From Phocaeicola_A sp964481755 (GTDB taxonomy: Bacteria; Bacteroidota; Bacteroidia; Bacteroidales; Bacteroidaceae), in NCBI GenBank assembly GCA_964481755.1, contig CAYZVH010000176.1, positions 1 to 5,878 on the forward strand: a stretch of 5,878 nucleotides of DNA, written 5' to 3'. The position numbers were made by a program, and so were the translations under genes. Each line of letters begins with the position of its first letter. The stretch's first letter is position 1. Positions 1 through 5,834 of the stretch are shown here, piece after piece. The notes beneath the pieces were generated by a model. The model saw only the letters and a program-made list of their open reading frames with translations, was not told the DNA's origin and did no database searches.

Positions 1-1
1 T

Positions 2-46
2 TTTGCGAACTCATAATCCAAATTATTTGTATTATTGGTTCGCAAA
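2..46. repeat. 9-bp inverted repeat overlapping a leftward promoter
   Basis: TTTGCGAAC at 2-10 is the exact reverse complement of GTTCGCAAA at 38-46, with a 27-base AT-rich spacer. The right arm overlaps the -7 box of the leftward promoter at 43-50, and the left arm would lie roughly 25-35 bases into the transcript. That placement could suit a repressor operator or a leader hairpin. The arms are short and the spacer long, so chance is not excluded. Confidence 0.4.
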
Positions 47-73
47 TGTAGCGACAATAAGTCAATATACCAA
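43..73 (-). promoter_or_regulatory. Leftward Bacteroidetes-type promoter for a gene outside the window
   Basis: Read on the minus strand, 50-43 is TACATTTG, an exact match to the Bacteroidetes -7 consensus TAnnTTTG. A TTG at 73-71 lies 20 bases upstream, within the usual 19-21 spacing for the -33 element (consensus TTTG; here CTTG). Transcription would start at about position 36 and run out of the left edge, implying a minus-strand gene starting left of the window. This is a motif match only. Confidence 0.5.
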
Positions 74-106
74 GAGGTAACAGCTTAATTTTACTGAGGT
101 TACCAT

Positions 107-616
107 TTATTCCAGCTCCAGTAGCCGGTAGGTGGCGTTCTGCATGCGCTCGATGTCCTGCATGGGTTTTCCGTAGTGGACGGACTGGATGACGCGGTTC
201 ATCAGACCATGACCTACGGCCAACACGCTCTGGCCAGGGTAGGTCGTGCGCACGTAGTCCAGAAAGCGCGAGGCGCGCTCCGCCATGGCTTCCACACTCT
301 CCACGTCGGCAGGGAAGGGGACACCCTTTATCGACGGGATGGACTTGCCCGTGAATCCGCCCCAGTCGCGCTCGCGCAGCAGAGGGGTGACCGTCATGGG
401 CAGACGCAGCCGCTCGTTCAGGATGTTCGCCGAGTGGATGCAACGCTGCAGGTCGCTGCACACCATCACGTCGAAATGCAGCGCGCTCAGTTCCTCGCCC
501 AGGGAGCGCACCTGCTCTATGCCCAACAGGGAGAGGTGCCCAGGCAGGTGCCCCTGCAGGATGTGCGAGGCGTTCTCCTCCGTCTCGCCATGCCGCACCA
601 GATATAGTTTTGTCAT
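107..616 (-). CDS. Histidine phosphatase family protein (phosphoglycerate mutase-like)
   Basis: This is a small cytoplasmic phosphatase of 169 residues, the usual size for the single-domain branch. The family transfers phosphate through a phosphohistidine intermediate. The catalytic set is complete: the N-terminal LVRHGET motif with Arg8 and nucleophile His9, Arg58 in SDLQRC, Glu82 in LRERDWGGF (the acid/base position), and the second histidine His136 in AVGHGLMNR. The substrate cannot be read from sequence. The branch includes cofactor-dependent phosphoglycerate mutases, alpha-ribazole phosphatase (CobC) and broad-specificity sugar-phosphate phosphatases; no cobalamin genes are nearby. I chose the ATG at 616 because family members usually begin two to six residues before the first beta strand. 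An in-frame ATG at 622 and a GTG at 637 are also possible. The gene is transcribed away from the glycosidase cluster, from a promoter box at 649-656. Confidence 0.9.
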   Translation of the reverse strand: MTKLYLVRHGETEENASHILQGHLPGHLSLLGIEQVRSLGEELSALHFDVMVCSDLQRCIHSANILNERLRLPMTVTPLLRERDWGGFTGKSIPSIKGVPFPADVESVEAMAERASRFLDYVRTTYPGQSVLAVGHGLMNRVIQSVHYGKPMQDIERMQNATYRLLELE

Positions 617-648
617 AGACATATCGTATGAAATCACTTTTTGTGGCG

Positions 649-656
649 CAAAAGTA
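649..656 (-). promoter_or_regulatory. -7 box for the histidine phosphatase gene
   Basis: Minus-strand 656-649 reads TACTTTTG, an exact TAnnTTTG match. The leader to the ATG at 616 or 622 would be about 20-26 bases. At the expected -33 position only an imperfect TTTC is present. The box lies between the -33 and -7 boxes' flanks of the opposite-strand promoter at 664-696, so the two promoters are packed back to back. Confidence 0.5.
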
Positions 657-663
657 GAAACTA

Positions 664-696
664 TTTGCGTTATGTGGAAATTTAGTCGTAATTTTG
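664..696 (+). promoter_or_regulatory. Bacteroidetes promoter for the GH97 gene cluster
   Basis: TTTG at 664-667 (-33) and TAATTTTG at 689-696 (-7, matching TAnnTTTG) are separated by 21 bases, which is within the Bacteroidetes primary sigma spacing. The start of transcription would be near 702, giving an AT-rich leader of about 20 bases before the ATG at 725. Both elements match the consensus exactly, making this the strongest promoter call in the window. Confidence 0.7.
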
Positions 697-724
697 CTCG
701 TAGTTACAATAAACAATATACCAA

Positions 725-2698
725 ATGAACAACCCTAAGACAATGATCATGACCCTGGCGATGCTCGCAACCATCACATCGCAGGCGCAAAACTACCAAC
801 TGACATCCCCCGACGGGCATATCCGTCTGGATGTCTCCAACCAGGAAAAGCTACACTACAGTGTCTCGCTCGACGGCAAGACCCTCGTGGCCCCTTCGCC
901 CATGGGCTTCCAACTGAAAGGTGAGAAGGAGATGGCCGGCAACTTCCAAGTGACGAACGACGCCAAAACTCTGGACGGCGTGGAGGCATGGACACCCGTG
1001 GTGCGTAACAAACATGCCCAGTGCAATGTGCCTTACCGCGAGCTGACGCTGCAGTTGAAAGAAAAGGATGGCGACTACCGACGCATGGATGTCACCTTCC
1101 GTGTGATGAACGACGGCGTGGCCTTCCGTTACACCCTCTTCGGCACACCCGTGTTGGGCAACCGACAGATTACCAGTGAGCTGACAGCATACAAGGTGCC
1201 CGACAGCTCACACCTTTGGATACCCAAGTTCGCCTACGAACAAAGAGGCAAGAGCTACAAATCTCCTCAGGAAGGTGAGTTCGTGGAAACCCCTGTGACA
1301 GAGATCCGCAAAGATATCCACGCAGGCCTGCCCGGACTCATCCGTGTGGACCAGGACAACTGGATGGCGTTGCTCGAAGCCAATCTCTACAATTTCCCCG
1401 CTTTCTATCTGGGCAGAAACACCGATGCCGCCGACGGCTATCAGCAACTCTCCACCAAACTTACCCCGATATGGGGCGAGGAAGAGGACGGCGTGAAAGC
1501 CCGCTTCTCGGAGCGTTGCACTACCTCGTGGCGTGTCATCATGGTTGGTCACAACCCCGGCAAGTTCATCGAGAGCGAGATACTTCGTTCACTCAATCCC
1601 GACTGTGCCCTGAAGGAGACATCGTGGATAAAGCCTGGCATGTCCGCGTGGGACCACTGGTGGAGTGGGGAAGTGAAGATGGAGCAGCCCGTCATCAAAC
1701 AGTATATCGACCTGGCCGCCAAGGAGGGATGGCCCTACATGCTCATCGACTGGACCTGGTACGGCCCCTACTGCACTCCGTCGGCGGACATCACCCGACC
1801 GGCCTCGCAACTGGACATGCCTGAGATCATCCGCTATGCGCGCTCCAAGAACGTGGACATCTGGCTCTGGCTGCGGTGCGAGGACGCCAACCACAACGAC
1901 CAGTACAAGGAGGCCTTCCCCCTGTACCGCCAGTGGGGCGTGAAGGGCGTGAAGATAGACTTCATGGACCGCGACGACCAGGACATGGTCAACTGGTACA
2001 GGCGCATCATCCAAGCTACCGCCGACAACCAGTTGATGCTCGACTTTCACGGAGCCTACAAGCCCGACGGCATAGAGCGTACCTACCCCCATCTGCTCAC
2101 CCGCGAAGGTGTGATGGGTGGCGAATACTATAAATTCAGCAACCGTGTCACCCCCGAGCACAACGTCACGCTGGCCTACACCCGCCTGTTGGCTGGCCAG
2201 ATGGACTACACGCCCGGCGGTTTCCTGAATGTGACCTCGCAACAGTTCCGACAGCAGAGTCCCACCCTGGTGGCCAACACCCGTGCCGCCGAGCTGGCCA
2301 AGTTCGTGGTCTACGAGAGTCCGTTCATGTGTTTCTGCGACCATCCCGACCACGTCTATGGTCAGGTGGGCGAGGAGTTTGTGCGCGATGTGCCCACCAC
2401 GTGGGACGACATCCGTTTCCTCGGCGGCGACCCTAACTCCTATGTCGCCATCGCCAAGCAGAGTGGCGACAGCTGGTACGTGGGCGTCATCAACAACAGT
2501 CAGGGCCGCAGCGTGCAGTTGCCGCTCTCGTTCCTCCCACAGGGCACCTACCAATTGGAGTACTGGAAGGACGGACGCAAGGCGGACCGGGATGCCACCG
2601 ACTGCGAGCACAAGACCGTGCGCGTCTCCACCTCCAAACCGCTGACGGTGAAGATGGCTGGTGCCGGTGGCTATGTAGCAGTAATCAAGAAAATCTAA
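725..2698 (+). CDS. Glycoside hydrolase family 97 enzyme, probably retaining (alpha-galactosidase-type subgroup)
   Basis: This 657-residue protein has the full GH97 layout: a signal peptide (residues 1-21, cleavage after SQA, no lipobox cysteine, so probably periplasmic), an N-terminal beta-sandwich to about 285, a (beta/alpha)8 barrel from about 290 to 560 and a C-terminal beta domain. Barrel landmarks are DHWWSGE (310-316), MLIDWTWYG (339-347) and GVKIDFMD around Asp412. From what I know of the family, the inverting glucosidase SusB has a base glutamate in a HE motif, whereas retaining members use an Asp nucleophile on an earlier strand. Here the HE position is Gly443 (LDFHGAY), and Asp412 and Glu467 (GGEYYKF) are 55 residues apart, as are Asp415 and Glu470 in the Bacteroides retaining enzyme as I recall it. 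This predicts a retaining alpha-glycosidase, possibly an alpha-galactosidase; the exact sugar is uncertain. Glu461 is a likely calcium ligand. The ATG at 725 keeps Lys5 ahead of the hydrophobic core. No SusC/SusD genes are visible nearby. Confidence 0.93.
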   Translation: MNNPKTMIMTLAMLATITSQAQNYQLTSPDGHIRLDVSNQEKLHYSVSLDGKTLVAPSPMGFQLKGEKEMAGNFQVTNDAKTLDGVEAWTPVVRNKHAQCNVPYRELTLQLKEKDGDYRRMDVTFRVMNDGVAFRYTLFGTPVLGNRQITSELTAYKVPDSSHLWIPKFAYEQRGKSYKSPQEGEFVETPVTEIRKDIHAGLPGLIRVDQDNWMALLEANLYNFPAFYLGRNTDAADGYQQLSTKLTPIWGEEEDGVKARFSERCTTSWRVIMVGHNPGKFIESEILRSLNPDCALKETSWIKPGMSAWDHWWSGEVKMEQPVIKQYIDLAAKEGWPYMLIDWTWYGPYCTPSADITRPASQLDMPEIIRYARSKNVDIWLWLRCEDANHNDQYKEAFPLYRQWGVKGVKIDFMDRDDQDMVNWYRRIIQATADNQLMLDFHGAYKPDGIERTYPHLLTREGVMGGEYYKFSNRVTPEHNVTLAYTRLLAGQMDYTPGGFLNVTSQQFRQQSPTLVANTRAAELAKFVVYESPFMCFCDHPDHVYGQVGEEFVRDVPTTWDDIRFLGGDPNSYVAIAKQSGDSWYVGVINNSQGRSVQLPLSFLPQGTYQLEYWKDGRKADRDATDCEHKTVRVSTSKPLTVKMAGAGGYVAVIKKI

Positions 2699-2703
2699 AC
2701 AAT

Positions 2704-3345
2704 ATGAAACGTATCTACAGTCCGATTATCCGCAGCGCCTGTGCGCTCGTCATTGGCGTTTTGCTCGTAGTGTGGCCCGAAGCCGCCATGCTCTATCTGG
2801 TCGTCACCATTGGAGTCCTCTTCCTCATACCGGGAGTCTTCTCGCTGGTCAGTTACTTCATCCATCAGAAGGATGAGGCGGCGCCCTCGTTCCCCGTTGC
2901 CGCCGTGGGTAGCATGCTGTTCGGCATGTGGCTGATGATCATGCCGGCGTTCTTCGTGAGCATCCTCATGTATGTGTTGGGTGCCCTGCTGGTGTTGGCC
3001 GGCATCCAACTGCTGGTCACCCTGATAGGCACGCGCCAGCTGATGCCTGTGGCCTTCGGGTTCTACGTGATTCCTGTGCTCATCCTGCTGGCAGGCTTGC
3101 TGGTGCTCGTCAATCCGTTCGCCACGGCCTCCATACCTTTCATCATATTGGGCGCCAGCTGCATCTGCTATGCCCTGTCCGACCTGCTCAACTACTTCCG
3201 CTTCCGTCGGAAAGGACCGAAGACGGTGGAGGATGCCGTCGTGCTGGACGAGACTCCCTTGGTGGACCAAACCGTGCAGGCGGACACCACATCCACTGAA
3301 ACGGCCGAAACTGCCGAATCGACCCAAGCCCCTAAAGCCGAGTGA
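2704..3345 (+). CDS. DUF308 / HdeD-like six-helix inner-membrane protein
   Basis: This 213-residue protein has six strongly hydrophobic segments, at about residues 7-24, 28-53, 64-80, 83-108, 117-136 and 141-166, followed by a polar tail (167-213) rich in Thr, Glu and Ala. The pattern fits DUF308, the family of the E. coli acid-resistance membrane protein HdeD, whose molecular role is unclear. Three internal repeats are visible, each with G-x6-P near the end of a helix: Gly18/Pro25, Gly74/Pro81 and Gly131/Pro138, spaced 56-57 residues apart, as expected for a protein built from three two-helix hairpins. The positive cluster FRFRRK (165-170) after the last helix suggests that the tail is cytoplasmic. 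The gene starts 5 bases after the glycosidase stop and ends 2 bases before the Nudix start, so it is almost certainly co-transcribed. A stress or envelope role is inferred from family membership only. Confidence 0.85.
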   Translation: MKRIYSPIIRSACALVIGVLLVVWPEAAMLYLVVTIGVLFLIPGVFSLVSYFIHQKDEAAPSFPVAAVGSMLFGMWLMIMPAFFVSILMYVLGALLVLAGIQLLVTLIGTRQLMPVAFGFYVIPVLILLAGLLVLVNPFATASIPFIILGASCICYALSDLLNYFRFRRKGPKTVEDAVVLDETPLVDQTVQADTTSTETAETAESTQAPKAE

Positions 3346-3347
3346 CG

Positions 3348-3920
3348 ATGGAGTTCAACGATGAATCGATGAAGTGGAAGGTGCTCTCGCAGGAGTACTT
3401 GATAGAGCGTCCGTGGCTGACCGCCCGGCGCGACCGTGTGCAGTTGCCCGACGGTCGTGTGATGGACGAGTATTACGTGTTGCACTATCCCACTTGGATC
3501 AATGTGATAGCGGAGACGGAAGATGGCCGACTGATACTCGAGCGACAGTATCGCCACGCCATCGGCCGTGTCTCCACGGAGATTTGTGCCGGTGTGGTGG
3601 AGCAAGGCGAGGAGCCTCTGCAAGCCGCCAAGCGTGAGTTGCAAGAGGAGACCGGCTACGCCGGCGGCGAGTGGACGCAGCTGATGACGGTCAGTCCAAA
3701 CTCCAGTACGATGGACAACTACTGCCATTGCTTCTATGCCAAGGGCGTGAGGCAAGTGTCTGGCCAGCACCTCGACGCTACGGAGGACATCCACGTCTTC
3801 CTCTGTCCCCAGGACGAGGTATTGCGCATGTTGCGCCAAGGCGAGCTCCTGCAAGCCATGATGATAGCCCCGCTGTGGCGCTACTTCACGGAATATACCG
3901 ACCTGTTGCAGCACCGATAG
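3348..3920 (+). CDS. Nudix hydrolase, ADP-ribose pyrophosphatase type
   Basis: This 190-residue protein carries a complete Nudix box at residues 82-104, fitting G-x5-E-x7-R-E-U-x-E-E-x-G-U, with Gly82, Glu88, the RELQEETG core (96-103) and Tyr104 in the last position. These glutamates bind the Mg2+ that activates water to split nucleoside diphosphates linked to another moiety. The lead-in (EDGRLILERQYRHAIG, a strand with the conserved QYR) and a proline in SPNSST shortly after the box are typical of enzymes that cleave ADP-ribose to AMP and ribose 5-phosphate. Related GDP-mannose or other nucleotide-sugar hydrolases cannot be excluded. I chose the ATG at 3348, two bases after the upstream stop. 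A GTG at 3342 would overlap that stop and add only two residues, and a Met codon at 3369 is a shorter alternative. It is the last gene of the three-gene cluster and is followed by the hairpin at 3974-4028. Confidence 0.9.
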   Translation: MEFNDESMKWKVLSQEYLIERPWLTARRDRVQLPDGRVMDEYYVLHYPTWINVIAETEDGRLILERQYRHAIGRVSTEICAGVVEQGEEPLQAAKRELQEETGYAGGEWTQLMTVSPNSSTMDNYCHCFYAKGVRQVSGQHLDATEDIHVFLCPQDEVLRMLRQGELLQAMMIAPLWRYFTEYTDLLQHR

Positions 3921-3973
3921 TTCCCCATCGAGCGCATCGGATTTAGGTATCGAAGGATAGGTAATTTACCATT

Positions 3974-4028
3974 GAGTCCGTACGATATCTCTGTTCAGTG
4001 ACTCTGTACAGAGATGTCGTACGGACTC
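3974..4028. terminator. Long hairpin between convergent genes, likely bidirectional terminator
   Basis: The arms 3974-3994 and 4008-4028 form a 21-bp stem with one non-Watson-Crick pair (T3986 with G4016, a G-U wobble in the rightward RNA). Inside, after a T-T mismatch, CAG (3996-3998) pairs with CTG (4004-4006) around a five-base loop. It lies between the Nudix stop (3920) and the ATPase stop (4070), where a terminator for both converging transcripts is expected. No strong U-run follows on either side (only GATTTGTTTC on the right), so it could instead act as an RNA 3'-end stabiliser or be a dispersed palindromic repeat. Confidence 0.65.
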
Positions 4029-4067
4029 GTGATTTGTTTCGTATAATCTCGATGATAGTAGACTTTG

Positions 4068-5492
4068 TCAGTCGAACAAATCGTCCATGGTCAAGCAAAC
4101 CTGCGCTACCGATGAATGGGCGTTGGGGCGAATGCCGAAGGTGGTGATCATGGTCGTCAGTATGCCATGCCGCACTCCGGTCTCCTCCACGAAATCCGCC
4201 ACTCTGTTGCGGATGCGCATTTCCTCGTCTTGCGTGATGGAATAGGGCTGTTGGGAGTATTTTATCTCGCAGAGGTTAATCAGATTGTCCGCCCGCTCTA
4301 TCAACAGGTCTATCTGTGCGGCCGGTGTCGATGTCTTGCTCCGCCACGAGTAGTACTCGGTGTGTATCATGTCTATGCCCAGGCGGCGCTTTATCTGCGG
4401 TATGTGCAGCATGCAGACGCGCTCAAACGACAGGCCATACCAAGTGTTCTGCTGCGGTTTCCCCATTAGGTGTGTCCAAAAGGCCGTGTCCGTGGTGCCG
4501 CTGTGGCAGAACGACATGTAGAACAACGTGTAGAGGTCGATGAGCTGAAAGACTTGGTCCTTGCTCTTTATCTTCCGTTCGCGGGTGTTGTAGCCGCGCA
4601 CGAAATCGCAGTTTTGCAGCTCGCGCAGGGCGGATGTCAGACTACCGCCGGAGGGTATCTTCAGGCGGTCGGCAATCTCCTTGCGCGTCAGTCCCTCCTT
4701 GCACGAGGCCAGCGCTTCGATGATCCGCATGTAGATGTCGGCGTTCTTGAAGAGCGACGAATAGAGTCGGCCATATTCACGCTTCAGCTCTCCGTGGTCG
4801 GAGAAGAACAGCCGGTCCACGTTGGCCTCCACTCCCAGGCTCTTGTCCAGCAGTCCGATGTAGTAAGGTATGCCTCCCATGATGCTATAGATTTGCAGGA
4901 TGGAGAGTCTCGACCAGACGAATCCGTTGGTTTGCAGATAGGCTTCCGTCTCGCCCAGGGTGAAGGGAGCCAGGTACATCTCGTGGGTGATGCGGTTGTG
5001 GAGTCCGCCGTGACAGTCGATGAGGTTGGACACCATCCACGAGGTGGCGCTGCCACAGACTATGAGCATAATCTCCGGTTGGTTGGCAGCCCAGCTGTTC
5101 CAGAAGTGTTCGAACGCCTGCTTGAAGCCGGACTTTGGGGTGTCGAGGCAGGGCATCTCGTCGATGAACACCAGTTGCCGTTCGCCTTCCTTTCGGGCGT
5201 TCTTCAGTAGAGCCTTCAGCGACAGGAACGCCTCTGTCCAGTTCGTTGGCATGGGGATGCTGTTGCCGCCATACTCTTGAAGCGCATTGCCGAAGTTGGC
5301 CAGTTGGGCGGAGGTGGGGGAGTCTATAGACCCCGACATCTCGAACGCGAATTTGTCGCGGAAGAGGTTATGTACCAGATAGGTCTTGCCAATCCTTCGT
5401 CTGCCATACACCGCTATGAACTCCGCTCTGCCGGAGTTGTAGTATTCGGTCAGCCTCTTTATTTCGTCCTTTCGTCCAACGATAGTATTCAT
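4068..5492 (-). CDS. AAA-type ATPase with winged helix and C-terminal DUF234 (PD-(D/E)XK-like) domain
   Basis: This 474-residue protein belongs to the prokaryotic ATPase group (archaeal ATPase/AAA_14-like with DUF234). Residues 1-10 (NTIVGRKDEI) are the family's usual N-terminal motif. The Walker A motif is GRRRIGKT (30-37, Lys36, Thr37) and Walker B is LVFIDE (107-112, Asp111/Glu112). A sensor-like strand IVCGSATSWM (144-153) is followed by the conserved HNRITHEMYLAPFT segment (165-178). Residues about 254-300 look like a winged-helix DNA-binding domain. The C-terminal part has GLSFE (353-357), IDLLIE (394-399, Asp395) and CEIKYS (408-413, Glu409/Lys411), the D...ExK arrangement of the PD-(D/E)XK nuclease fold. 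Cellular role is unknown for most members; DNA binding or cleavage is inferred, and some relatives may have inactive folds. The gene stands alone, convergent with the Nudix gene, and a large repeat array lies upstream. The ATG at 5492 places the first motif at the expected position. Confidence 0.9.
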   Translation of the reverse strand: MNTIVGRKDEIKRLTEYYNSGRAEFIAVYGRRRIGKTYLVHNLFRDKFAFEMSGSIDSPTSAQLANFGNALQEYGGNSIPMPTNWTEAFLSLKALLKNARKEGERQLVFIDEMPCLDTPKSGFKQAFEHFWNSWAANQPEIMLIVCGSATSWMVSNLIDCHGGLHNRITHEMYLAPFTLGETEAYLQTNGFVWSRLSILQIYSIMGGIPYYIGLLDKSLGVEANVDRLFFSDHGELKREYGRLYSSLFKNADIYMRIIEALASCKEGLTRKEIADRLKIPSGGSLTSALRELQNCDFVRGYNTRERKIKSKDQVFQLIDLYTLFYMSFCHSGTTDTAFWTHLMGKPQQNTWYGLSFERVCMLHIPQIKRRLGIDMIHTEYYSWRSKTSTPAAQIDLLIERADNLINLCEIKYSQQPYSITQDEEMRIRNRVADFVEETGVRHGILTTMITTFGIRPNAHSSVAQVCLTMDDLFD

Positions 5493-5529
5493 AGTCGCTT
5501 ACTTGTTATGTGGGTCATCATTCCCTCTG

Positions 5530-5537
5530 CAAAGATA
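5530..5537 (-). promoter_or_regulatory. -7 box for the ATPase gene
   Basis: Minus-strand 5537-5530 reads TATCTTTG, an exact TAnnTTTG match. It would give a leader of about 30 bases before the ATG at 5492. No TTTG or TTG is present 19-21 bases upstream, where the sequence is GCGG, so the promoter lacks a normal -33 element. The first hairpin of the repeat region begins about 32 bases upstream of this box, just beyond the -33 position. Confidence 0.5.
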
Positions 5538-5557
5538 GGTATTCTCCCTAGAATGTC

Positions 5558-5663
5558 CGCCTATTCTTTAGCCAAATCGAGAGTTTTTTGCCCGATTTGG
5601 CTGTTCTATCGCCTATACTCTAGCCAAATCGATGAGATTTCCCTCGATTTGGCTATGGTATAG
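5558..5663. repeat. Two tandemly duplicated, homologous hairpins
   Basis: Hairpin 1 pairs AGCCAAATCG (5570-5579) with CGATTTGGCT (5593-5602) around a 13-base loop. Hairpin 2 pairs TAGCCAAATCGA (5621-5632) with TCGATTTGGCTA (5644-5655) around an 11-base loop. After two unpaired bases on each side it extends outward with CTATAC (5613-5618) and GTATAG (5658-5663). The left flanks are direct repeats: 5558-5580 matches 5610-5632 at 21 of 23 positions, an offset of 52 bases. This points to duplication of one palindromic element followed by divergence. The position upstream of the ATPase -7 box would suit an operator, but an extragenic palindromic repeat is equally possible. Confidence 0.85.
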
Positions 5664-5674
5664 TCCGGGCCAAG

Positions 5675-5806
5675 ACAACCGGTTGTTTTGCCCGATACAA
5701 CCGATTGTTTTGCCCGATACAACCGATTGTTTTGCCCGATACAACCGATTGTTTTGGCTTATACAACCGGTTGTCTTTGCCCTTGCGAGGCATTGTCTTT
5801 GTACGG
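5675..5806. repeat. 22-bp tandem repeat array with palindromic core (five copies plus one decayed)
   Basis: Copies start at 5675, 5697, 5719, 5741 and 5763, exactly 22 bases apart. Each has a 12-base core followed by a 10-base tail. The core is the perfect palindrome ACAACCGGTTGT in copies 1 and 5, and ACAACCGATTGT, with one broken pair, in copies 2-4. The tail is TTTGCCCGAT in copies 1-3 and TTTGGCTTAT in copy 4. In copy 5 it is CTTTGCCCTT. A sixth stretch (5785-5806) keeps only ATTGTCTTTG in register. Copies 2 and 3 are identical, which suggests recent copying. The period is close to two helical turns, so proteins bound to each core would lie on one DNA face. No unique spacers occur between units. 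Confidence 0.92.
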
Positions 5807-5834
5807 ATGTCTTCACCCCTTTGGTGTCGTTAAG

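Noticed and set aside
76..104. GGTAAC/GTTACC inverted repeat as terminator of the phosphatase gene
   Set aside because: The stem is only 6 bp with a 17-base loop, has no U-run, and overlaps the phosphatase stop and the leftward promoter's upstream edge. It is too weak to call.
1589..2611. 340-codon open frame antisense to the GH97 gene
   Set aside because: It lies wholly within a clearly functional gene on the other strand, is low-complexity (Val/Gly/His-rich), and reflects biased codon use in the real gene.
2695..3327. 210-codon open frame antisense to the DUF308 gene
   Set aside because: It is rich in His, Gln, Glu and Asp, as expected from reverse-complementing a hydrophobic membrane protein gene.
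3342..3347. GTG at 3342 as the Nudix start
   Set aside because: It overlaps the upstream stop codon and adds only two residues. The ATG at 3348 is the simpler start.
4470..5210. 246-codon open frame antisense to the ATPase gene
   Set aside because: It is a complement shadow of the ATPase coding sequence with no recognisable domain.
5277..5663. 128-codon plus-strand open frame running from the ATPase gene into the hairpins
   Set aside because: Most of it is antisense to the ATPase N-terminus and the rest is hairpin sequence. No promoter or family signal was seen.
5675..5806. Possible CRISPR array
   Set aside because: The 22-bp units abut each other with no unique spacers, and no cas-like gene is present.
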